DNA of 13,854 nucleotides from Gemmatimonadaceae bacterium (GTDB taxonomy: Bacteria; Latescibacterota; UBA2968; UBA8231). Positions 8,481-13,854 of this stretch are shown piece after piece. Every line of letters begins with the position of its first letter. The stretch's first letter is position 1. Location: NCBI GenBank assembly GCA_002726335.1, contig PBSR01000120.1:1-13854 (forward strand), written 5' to 3'. Below the pieces are notes generated by a model. That model did not search any database. It saw only the letters and a program-made list of their open reading frames with translations, and was not told the DNA's origin. The position numbers and the translations under genes are program-made.

Positions 8481-9464
8481 GTGACAGAGCCCATACGTTG
8501 GGGCATCCTCGGCACCGGCAACATCGCCCATCAATTCGCCCGCGGTCTGGCCGACACCGCCGACGCCACCCTCGCCGCTGTCGGCTCCCGCAGCGCCGCG
8601 ACCGCCGACGCCTTCGGCGACGAATTCGGCATTCCCCGTCGTCACGCGACCTATCAGGACCTGGCATCCGACGACGCCATCGACGCCGTCTACGTGTCGA
8701 CGCCGCATCCCTACCACAAGGACAACAGCATCCTGCTGCTGGAGCACGGCAAGGCGGTATTGTGTGAGAAGCCCTTCACCATCAATGCCGGCGAGGCCAA
8801 GGTGGTGATCGACGTGGCCCGACAGCGGGACGTGTTCCTCATGGAAGCCATGTGGACGCGGTACGTCCCCGCCGTGGTCAGGGCTCGTAAGTTGATCAAT
8901 GAGGGCGCCATCGGCGACGTTCGCATGGTGCAGGCCGACTTCGGCTTCCGCGCCGGCGTCAATCCGGAAGGACGACTGTTCAACCCGTCCCTCGGTGGCG
9001 GCGCCTTGCTCGATGTGGGGATCTATGTCAGCTCCTTCGCCAGTATGGTCCTCGGGCCGAAGCCCTCCGAAGTCGTGTCGACGACGCAGATCGGTGAGAC
9101 CGGAGTCGACGAACAGTCCGCCATGCTGCTCAAGTATCCGGGGGGTGAAATCGCGGTACTTTCCTGCGCAGTGCGCACGGGCACCGCCGTCGAAGCGCGT
9201 ATCTTCGGTACGGACGGCTCGATCACCTTCCACAGCCCCTTCTTCAAGTGTGATGCCATCACGGTGAAGCGTGGCGGTGATGAAGAGCGCATCGAGTTGC
9301 CTCTGCAGGGCAACGGCTACAACTATGAAGCAGCCGAGGTCGGGCGCTGCCTTCGCGCCGACCTCAGAGAGAGCGACGTAATGCCTCTCGACGAAACCCT
9401 CGCTCTGATGGAGCTGTTGGACTCGATTCGGGCCCAGTGGGGCCTCACCTACCCGATGGAATAG
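8481..9464 (+). CDS. Gfo/Idh/MocA-family NAD(P)-dependent oxidoreductase
   Basis: This is a soluble dehydrogenase of the Gfo/Idh/MocA family (327 residues, normal length), resembling the dihydrodiol dehydrogenase / deoxysugar or xylose dehydrogenase branch. The N-terminal Rossmann fold shows WGILGTGNIA with Gly11, Gly13 and Ala16 of GxGxxA. The family motif EKP is at 96-98 (CEKPFTINAGEA), with Lys97 the usual catalytic lysine. EAMWTRY (122-128) is typical of the dihydrodiol-dehydrogenase branch. GGGALLDVGIY (172-182) carries the substrate-site Asp178 and Tyr182. The start is GTG with AAGGAG 7 nt upstream. It leads an apparent operon: the aldo/keto reductase begins 14 nt after its stop, then the sulfatase. 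The substrate cannot be read from the sequence; oxidation or reduction of a sugar, cyclitol or diol is the family expectation. There is no signal peptide, so it is cytoplasmic. Confidence 0.93.
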   Translation: MTEPIRWGILGTGNIAHQFARGLADTADATLAAVGSRSAATADAFGDEFGIPRRHATYQDLASDDAIDAVYVSTPHPYHKDNSILLLEHGKAVLCEKPFTINAGEAKVVIDVARQRDVFLMEAMWTRYVPAVVRARKLINEGAIGDVRMVQADFGFRAGVNPEGRLFNPSLGGGALLDVGIYVSSFASMVLGPKPSEVVSTTQIGETGVDEQSAMLLKYPGGEIAVLSCAVRTGTAVEARIFGTDGSITFHSPFFKCDAITVKRGGDEERIELPLQGNGYNYEAAEVGRCLRADLRESDVMPLDETLALMELLDSIRAQWGLTYPME

Positions 9465-9478
9465 GAGACTGAACACAG

Positions 9479-10450
9479 ATGGAATACGGTCAGCCCTCGT
9501 GGACCGACAAGAAGGTGTCACGCATCGTGCAGGGCACGATCATGCTGCACGAAGATCATGTAGAACAGGACTTTGACCTTCTCGACGCCGTGTGGGCGGC
9601 GGGTATCACCACCTTCGATACAGCTGCACTCTACGGTGGCGGCACCTGCGAGCGCGTCCTCGGCCAATGGATGGAAGCACGCGGCGTACGCGAGGAGGCC
9701 TTCGTCCTCGGCAAGAGTTGTCACCACAATGGAGATCGCCGCCGGGTGACGCCGTACGATATCGCTGCCGACCTCGCCGACTCTCTCGCCCGACAGCGTG
9801 CCCCGTACCACGATCTGCATTGCCTGCATCGTGACGACGAGAATGTACCCGTCGGCCCTATCGTCGAAGCCTTGAACGAGCAGCTCGACGCCGGCCAGAT
9901 CCGCGCCTTCGGCGGCTCCAACTGGACTACCGCCCGCATCGGTGAGGCCAACGAGTATGCCGCCGCCAAGGGGCTGCAGGGCTTCGTCGCCTCCAGTCCG
10001 AACTTCAGCCTCGCCGATGAGAAGGAAGTACCCTGGGAAGGTTGCCTCAGTGTCTCGGGACCGTCGAAGGCGGCGGACCGGGAGTGGTACGCGGCGCAGA
10101 ACATGCCGTTGTTCACCTGGTCGAGCCTGGCACGCGGCTTCTTCTCCGGCGTGCTGACACGTGACAACGCCGAGTCGATCCGTGAGGACATGGATGGCTC
10201 CAGCGTCGCTTCGTACTGGCACGAGGACAACTGGAAGCGCCTCGACCGCGTGACCGAACTGGCTGCGGAGAAAGGCGTCGCCGTGCCGTTGGTGGCCCTT
10301 GCCTGGGTGCTGCAGTACCCCGGCCTGGACGTCTATGCTCTCGTCGGGGCTCGTACGCCGGAGGAAGTCAGGGCGAACGCCGAGGTCTTCAACCTGAAGT
10401 TGTCGAACGAAGAGCGCGACTGGCTCGACCTGCGTCGCGACGATCGCTGA
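9479..10450 (+). CDS. Aldo/keto reductase
   Basis: This is an NADPH-type aldo/keto reductase, a TIM barrel of 323 residues, that interconverts an aldehyde or ketone and an alcohol in the cytoplasm. The catalytic tetrad is complete: Asp47 and Tyr52 in FDTAALYGGG, Lys79 in LGKSCH, and His117 in LHCLHRDD. GGSNW (145-149) and the late FTWSSLARGFFSG, a cofactor-side loop, are also family-like. The ATG at 9479 is preceded by AGGAGA that overlaps the stop codon of the upstream Gfo/Idh gene, 10 nt away, which indicates coupled translation. The sulfatase starts 5 nt after this gene stops. It probably acts on the same substrate series as its two neighbours, but the particular substrate is not visible. 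Confidence 0.93.
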   Translation: MEYGQPSWTDKKVSRIVQGTIMLHEDHVEQDFDLLDAVWAAGITTFDTAALYGGGTCERVLGQWMEARGVREEAFVLGKSCHHNGDRRRVTPYDIAADLADSLARQRAPYHDLHCLHRDDENVPVGPIVEALNEQLDAGQIRAFGGSNWTTARIGEANEYAAAKGLQGFVASSPNFSLADEKEVPWEGCLSVSGPSKAADREWYAAQNMPLFTWSSLARGFFSGVLTRDNAESIREDMDGSSVASYWHEDNWKRLDRVTELAAEKGVAVPLVALAWVLQYPGLDVYALVGARTPEEVRANAEVFNLKLSNEERDWLDLRRDDR

Positions 10451-10455
10451 TCGAC

Positions 10456-11916
10456 GTGCCTTCCGGTAAACACAACATCCTGGTGCTGATGTCCGACCAG
10501 CAGCGCCTCGATACCGTGAGCGCCTACGGTCTCAACGACATCTGCCGCACACCCCGCATCGATGGTCTGGCCCGGCGGGGTGTGCGCTTCGACGGTGCCT
10601 TCACGCCGACGGCGATCTGTTCTCCAGCGCGCGCCTCCTTCCTCACCGGGCTGTATCCCCACAAGCACGGCGTGACCGCCAACGGTCTGTGTATCAGGGA
10701 TGGCGTGCGCACGATCCCAGACTACCTGGCGCCAGCGGGGTACCGCTGTGGTTACGCCGGCAAGTGGCACGTCGACGAGGAGCGCGGACCCAGCCAGATG
10801 GGCTTCACCGGCCAGGACTTCATGGGCTACGCCTTCCCCGGTTCAGATCTGCTGCCCGGGCTGCAGTTTGGCGCCGCGCCGCGCACCGGCAATCCGTACG
10901 CCGACTATCTACAGGAGCAGGGCCTCGGTCTGCCACAGGTATCGCAGCGCTTCGTCGGCACCAATCCCGGCACCCAACGTCAGGAGATGTTCGCCCTGCA
11001 CGAAGGTCCGCTGGAGTCGACCATCGAGTACTTCGTCAGCCACGAAACGAACCGCATCATCGACGAACTGTCCGGTGCTGACGAACCGTTCTTCCTGTGG
11101 GCCAATTACTGGGGACCCCACACCCCCTGTCTGGTGCCGGAGCCGTATTTCTCCATGTACGATCCGGCATCCATCCCCGAGCATCCCAGCTACTGCGAGA
11201 CCTTCGAGAACAAACCCTACAGACAACAGCTGGTGGAACGGCTATGGGGGCTGGGAGACTATGGCTGGGAGGGCTTCCAGAAGATTGCCGCCCGGTACTA
11301 TGGTCACAGTACTCTGATAGACGACTGCGTCGGTGTCGTCCTCGATCACCTGGAACAGCGGGGTCTCGCCGACGACACCATCGTCGTCTACGTCGCCGAT
11401 CACGGCGACTGCATGGGCGCGCACAAGCTGATCGAGAAGGGCGAGTTCATGTACGACGAGATCTACCGCATCCCCCTCGTCGTCTACCACCCCGACTGCG
11501 AGAACCCCGGCACGGTGAATGACGATCTCGTCTACCTGCAGGAGCTGATGTGTACCGTGCTCGACGCCGCTGGCGCTGACGTGCCGGGTGAGCTGGACGG
11601 CCATTCCTTCCTCGACGCCACCCTGGGCCGAGCCACGAACTGGGACCGCGACGATGTCTATTGTGTCTTCGACCGCCACTTCACCGTCGCCCAGCAACGT
11701 ATGGTGCGCACCCGCACGCATCAGCTGACCTTCAGCTCAGGAGACCAGGGCGAGCTGTATGATCTCGTACGGGATCCCTGCCAGCTGACCAACGTCTACG
11801 GCGACCCGGCATATGATGCCGTGCGTCGCGACCTGGGAGATCGCATGGGAGCTCATATGGAGCGGCTGCAGGATCCGTTGCGTGGGCGTTTCCGCACGAT
11901 CTGGCAGGTGTATTAG
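10456..11916 (+). CDS. Sulfatase (formylglycine, Cys type), no signal peptide
   Basis: This is a type I sulfatase of the alkaline-phosphatase superfamily, 486 residues, that hydrolyses a sulfate ester (or possibly a phosphonate or phosphodiester, since relatives with the same fold do). The signature CSPARASFLTG gives Cys55-x-Pro-x-Arg59, the site that a formylglycine-generating enzyme converts. Metal-site residues include Asp14 in LMSDQQR and Asp315-His316 in VADHGD, followed by His323-Lys324. The start is a GTG at 10456, 5 nt after the aldo/keto reductase stop, with no clear Shine-Dalgarno, so translational coupling is likely. The N-terminus (MPSGKHNILVLMSDQQ) enters the fold at once with no signal peptide, so the enzyme should act in the cytoplasm on an imported substrate, as choline sulfatases do. 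No sulfatase-maturing enzyme is in the window. The exact substrate is unknown. Confidence 0.93.
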   Translation: MPSGKHNILVLMSDQQRLDTVSAYGLNDICRTPRIDGLARRGVRFDGAFTPTAICSPARASFLTGLYPHKHGVTANGLCIRDGVRTIPDYLAPAGYRCGYAGKWHVDEERGPSQMGFTGQDFMGYAFPGSDLLPGLQFGAAPRTGNPYADYLQEQGLGLPQVSQRFVGTNPGTQRQEMFALHEGPLESTIEYFVSHETNRIIDELSGADEPFFLWANYWGPHTPCLVPEPYFSMYDPASIPEHPSYCETFENKPYRQQLVERLWGLGDYGWEGFQKIAARYYGHSTLIDDCVGVVLDHLEQRGLADDTIVVYVADHGDCMGAHKLIEKGEFMYDEIYRIPLVVYHPDCENPGTVNDDLVYLQELMCTVLDAAGADVPGELDGHSFLDATLGRATNWDRDDVYCVFDRHFTVAQQRMVRTRTHQLTFSSGDQGELYDLVRDPCQLTNVYGDPAYDAVRRDLGDRMGAHMERLQDPLRGRFRTIWQVY

Positions 11917-11918
11917 GC

Positions 11919-11947
11919 TTGCCACCGAGTATAACCGCGGTTATACT
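11919..11947 (+). promoter_or_regulatory. Promoter of the toxin-antitoxin pair, positioned for a leaderless transcript
   Basis: TTGCCA (11919-11924), a 17-nt spacer and TATACT (11942-11947) make a good sigma70-like promoter just after the sulfatase stop. The expected start of transcription, about 7 nt past the -10, falls on or next to the antitoxin ATG at 11954. No Shine-Dalgarno is visible before that ATG, which fits a leaderless mRNA. Confidence 0.55.
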
Positions 11948-11948
11948 C
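11927..11948. promoter_or_regulatory. Perfect 22-bp palindrome, likely antitoxin operator
   Basis: Each half is GAGTATAACCG and its exact complement, centred between 11937 and 11938. It covers the spacer and the whole -10 element of the promoter, so a protein bound there would block transcription. RHH antitoxins bind such inverted repeats as dimers of dimers and repress their own operon, so this is the expected operator. The symmetry is read directly; the binding is inferred. Confidence 0.75.
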
Positions 11949-11972
11949 CGGATATGAAGACCGCCATATCCG
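11949..11972. promoter_or_regulatory. Inverted repeat over the antitoxin start codon
   Basis: CGGATAT (11949-11955) and ATATCCG (11966-11972) are exact inverted repeats with 10 nt between them. The left arm includes the first two bases of the ATG. It could be a second operator next to the 22-bp palindrome. It is unlikely as an RNA stem if transcription starts at 11954. Confidence 0.35.
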
Positions 11973-12193
11973 TACCGGATGAATTGTACAACGCTGCAGA
12001 ACTGGCTGCCTCACGACTGGGTGTCTCCCGGAGTATGCTGTATCAGCAAGCCATGGTGCTCTTCCTTGAGCGCCACGGGGATTCACTGGTAACGGACGCA
12101 CTCGACGAGGTCTACGGCGAGCAGGATCAATCCGCGCTGGACCCGATGCTGGATCGCATGCAGCGGGCGAGCCTCGCTCGCGAGAGCTGGTAG
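11954..12193 (+). CDS. Ribbon-helix-helix antitoxin of a MazF-type pair
   Basis: This is a small protein of 79 residues. The N-terminus (MKTAISVPDELYNAAELAAS, then RLGVSRSMLYQQAMVLFLERH) has the strand-helix-helix pattern of RHH (CopG/MetJ-like) DNA-binding domains, as in mycobacterial MazE antitoxins that share the MKTAISVPDE opening. The acidic, flexible C-terminal half (residues 45-79) is where such antitoxins wrap the toxin. The ATG at 11954 was chosen because the domain starts exactly there and the promoter lies directly upstream; the frame is open further back into the sulfatase, without family resemblance. Its stop overlaps the toxin start by 1 nt. It probably neutralises the MazF-like toxin and represses its own promoter through the palindrome at 11927-11948. 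Confidence 0.88.
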   Translation: MKTAISVPDELYNAAELAASRLGVSRSMLYQQAMVLFLERHGDSLVTDALDEVYGEQDQSALDPMLDRMQRASLARESW

Positions 12194-12531
12194 TGAAGCG
12201 GGGTGAGATTTGGTGGGCGGATCTCGAGGAGCCACGCGGGTCCGAGCCCGGTTTTCGGCGACCCGTTCTCGTCGTCCAGTCCGACGCCTTCAACCGCAGT
12301 CACATCTCCTCTGTCGTGGTCGCTGCTCTCACGTCCAACGTCGGTCTTGGCGCCGCGCCGGGCAATGTCCCCCTGTCCAAACGGATCAGCAAACTCTCAC
12401 GGGACTCGGTGGTCAACGTCTCCCAGCTCTTGACGCTGGATCGTCGGTTCCTGACTGAGCGCGTCAGCCGGCTCTCCAAAGAAACACTCTCGAAGGTCGA
12501 GGCTGGCCTGAGACTCGTTCTCTCGCTGTAG
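12193..12531 (+). CDS. mazF: MazF/PemK-type endoribonuclease toxin
   Basis: This is a sequence-specific mRNA interferase, 112 residues, the toxin of a type II toxin-antitoxin system acting in the cytoplasm. The family opening is KRGEIWWADLEEP, then RRPVLVVQSDAFN with the candidate catalytic Arg23 and AALTSN with Thr47, corresponding to the Arg/Thr pair of MazF enzymes. The later segment VVNVSQLLTLDRR (73-85) matches the family's 'V-x-Q-x-x-T-x-D' stretch. The start is a GTG at 12193-12195 whose first base is the last base of the antitoxin TAG, a 1-nt overlap typical of such pairs. No internal Shine-Dalgarno is evident, so synthesis is likely coupled to the antitoxin. The cleavage site cannot be predicted here. 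It ends 22 nt before the convergent metallohydrolase, with no clear terminator between. Confidence 0.92.
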   Translation: MKRGEIWWADLEEPRGSEPGFRRPVLVVQSDAFNRSHISSVVVAALTSNVGLGAAPGNVPLSKRISKLSRDSVVNVSQLLTLDRRFLTERVSRLSKETLSKVEAGLRLVLSL

Positions 12532-12553
12532 CGTCAACCTGTACCCGCTGTAG

Positions 12554-13420
12554 TCACGCCTGCCCACCGGGGTGCAGAAACCGCGCCCCCTCGCCGCACT
12601 GCAGCACCCGGTGATCCTGGCCCAGGCGTCGACAGGCCCGTACGAACTCGCCCGGATCGGCCGTGTTGAATTCGAACATCTCGTAGTGGCACGGAATGAC
12701 CGTCCCCATGCCCGCTTCGTGAGCCAGGGCTGCCGCCTCTTCCCCTGACAGGTTTCCCGCGACCCGCCGTTCGGGCCTGCGCCCGTTGATCGGCAACAGT
12801 CCGATATCGATCGGCCCCGCCTCCTTCAGGCGCTCCACCATGCCGTCGTAACGCAGCGTGTCGCCGCTGTGGTAGATCACCCAGTCACCCGCACGAACGA
12901 CATATCCGAGGTACAGATGCCGGCCGTTCGCGTCGACGTCCAGCTCTTCGTGTGCTGCCGGAACCCCGATGATCTCGAAAGGTCCCACGCTGGCACTCTC
13001 CCCGGCATCGATACCGGTCGGCCAGTCGGCCGCGCAGCCCAGTCGGTCCACGGCGAAAGCACGGTTCGCTTCGGGCAGCACAAGCTGCAGACCAGGGCAC
13101 GCATCCCGCAGAGGCAACAGGGTCTCAGCGTCAAGATGGTCGGTATGATTGTGCGTCGAAGTGGTCACTTCGATGTCGCGCAACATCCCCGGCAACACCG
13201 CCAGCTCCGTCATACGCACGTGCGGCTTGTCGGTATCGGCGTACTTGCGGGTGAGGGAGTCGGACAGGTACGGATCGAAGAGCAGGCGATGGCCGCACCA
13301 GCTCATCAGAAAGCCACTCTGGCCGAGCCACCAGACTTGTGCGACGTCTGGATCCGTCTCGCGTCCTGCAGCCTCGATGTCGTCCAGCAGCGCCTCGTGC
13401 TGCTGGACCGGTCGAATCAC
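12554..13420 (-). CDS. Metallo-beta-lactamase-fold hydrolase, UlaG-like
   Basis: This is a cytoplasmic metal-dependent hydrolase of 288 residues in the metallo-beta-lactamase superfamily, closest in pattern to UlaG (L-ascorbate-6-phosphate lactonase)-like proteins. It shows WWLGQSGFLM at 30-39, then the metal motif THNHTDHLD with His90, His92, Asp94 and His95, a downstream His157 (AAHEE), Asp187 in YHSGDT, and His245 in IPCHYEMF. There is no signal peptide. The start is a GTG at 13420 that overlaps the stop (TGA) of the upstream methionine-synthase-like gene by 4 nt, so the two should be translated together. The true substrate is unknown; a lactone or phosphodiester-like small molecule is the usual guess for this group. 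It is convergent with the MazF gene. Confidence 0.9.
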   Translation of the reverse strand: MIRPVQQHEALLDDIEAAGRETDPDVAQVWWLGQSGFLMSWCGHRLLFDPYLSDSLTRKYADTDKPHVRMTELAVLPGMLRDIEVTTSTHNHTDHLDAETLLPLRDACPGLQLVLPEANRAFAVDRLGCAADWPTGIDAGESASVGPFEIIGVPAAHEELDVDANGRHLYLGYVVRAGDWVIYHSGDTLRYDGMVERLKEAGPIDIGLLPINGRRPERRVAGNLSGEEAAALAHEAGMGTVIPCHYEMFEFNTADPGEFVRACRRLGQDHRVLQCGEGARFLHPGGQA

Positions 13421-13854
13421 GAGAGCTTGTCCCTAACCGCGTGTACGCCTTCCACCATGTGGGCCAGCTTGCGCTTGGCCGCCCACCGCGCTGTCTGACT
13501 CAGGCCACAGTCCGGAGCAAAGGAGAGCCTGTCGGCCGGAGCGTGCTGCAGGCAGGCCTGCACTCGCTCCACGATGTCCGCCACGCTTTCGATGTAGTAG
13601 GACTTCACGTCGACGATGCCCACGGCAGCGTCCTTCGAGCGCGTGATCTCGGCGATCACCTCGAGTTCGGCAAACTCACGGCTGGCCATCTCCACATGGA
13701 TCTCGTCCACCTTCATCGCCATGAAGGCGGGGAACATCGGTGCGTAGTGGCGCAGACCGACGGCGTGGCCCTTGAAGTTGCCGAAGCACAGATGCGTCGA
13801 CAGGTGGCACCTGCCGGCGACGGATTCGACAGTGCGATTGAAGATGTCGACGAA
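13417..13854 (-). CDS. Cobalamin-independent methionine synthase (MetE)-like protein, 5' end outside window
   Basis: This is the C-terminal 145 residues of a protein of the MetE C-terminal (UROD/MetE-like) fold, which transfers a methyl group to a thiol through zinc. The frame runs from the window end (Phe-Val-Asp-Ile-Phe-Asn...) without a break to the TGA at 13417; the first Met inside, at 13737, is not the start. The family zinc ligands are all visible: His21 and Cys23 in STHLCFGNF, Glu55 in DEIHVEMASRE, and Cys116 in FAPDCGLSQTARWAA (numbered within the fragment). It overlaps the UlaG-like hydrolase by 4 nt. Full-length MetE versus a shorter stand-alone MetE-like protein with a different methyl donor cannot be decided from this end; the short environmental type is my guess. 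Confidence 0.85.
   Translation of the reverse strand, partial: FVDIFNRTVESVAGRCHLSTHLCFGNFKGHAVGLRHYAPMFPAFMAMKVDEIHVEMASREFAELEVIAEITRSKDAAVGIVDVKSYYIESVADIVERVQACLQHAPADRLSFAPDCGLSQTARWAAKRKLAHMVEGVHAVRDKLS

Noticed and set aside
8031..9521. Minus-strand open frame of 496 codons opposite the Gfo/Idh gene
   Set aside because: It lies antisense to a clearly recognisable oxidoreductase and shows no family motif; long antisense frames are common in GC-rich coding DNA.
12566..12617. Imperfect inverted repeat (CACCGGGGTGCAG with CTGCAGCACCCGGTG) as a terminator for the toxin gene
   Set aside because: It lies inside the C-terminal coding part of the UlaG-like gene, has mismatches, and lacks a T run.

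Overview
This is a GC-rich bacterial window (low 60s % GC by eye) with densely packed genes. A long, single-chain PurL (about 1,290 residues) and a SucA/SucB-type 2-oxoglutarate dehydrogenase pair point to a Gram-negative-type bacterium. The accessory genes (sulfatase, Gfo/Idh/MocA oxidoreductase, aldo/keto reductase, UlaG-like metallohydrolase, MetE-like protein, MazF toxin-antitoxin) resemble those of uncultured environmental or marine lineages. I cannot name the taxon from the sequence alone.

Layout. On the minus strand, positions 1-3925 hold sucA followed by sucB, with sucA upstream and 16 nt between them. Both genes are damaged. sucB loses its C-terminal catalytic end at about position 82, where an A/C-rich tail of different composition begins. 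sucA has its N-terminal start in one frame and the rest in another, with about 70-80 family residues missing at the junction near 3845. Just upstream, a perfect 53-bp tandem duplication (3896-4001) contains the apparent sucA start codon. Divergently, an intact purL runs from 4136 to 8005.

A 475-nt gene-free stretch (8006-8480) follows. It contains a striking nested inverted-repeat element (8144-8357) with a 19-bp perfect long-range stem and several internal hairpins. This is the best candidate in the window for an undescribed structured RNA or small non-autonomous mobile element.

A tight plus-strand operon follows: Gfo/Idh/MocA oxidoreductase (8481), aldo/keto reductase (9479) and a Cys-type sulfatase without a signal peptide (10456). 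It looks like a cytoplasmic route for a sulfated, polyol-like or sugar-like compound. Immediately after the sulfatase, an RHH antitoxin/MazF toxin pair (11954-12531) has its own sigma70-like promoter. That promoter is overlaid by a perfect 22-bp palindrome and is placed so that the transcript would begin at the antitoxin ATG (leaderless).

Convergent to it on the minus strand, a cobalamin-independent methionine-synthase-like gene (cut by the window end) overlaps a UlaG-like metallo-beta-lactamase-fold hydrolase by 4 nt, a translationally coupled pair. I saw no tRNA, rRNA, CRISPR array or recognisable insertion sequence.
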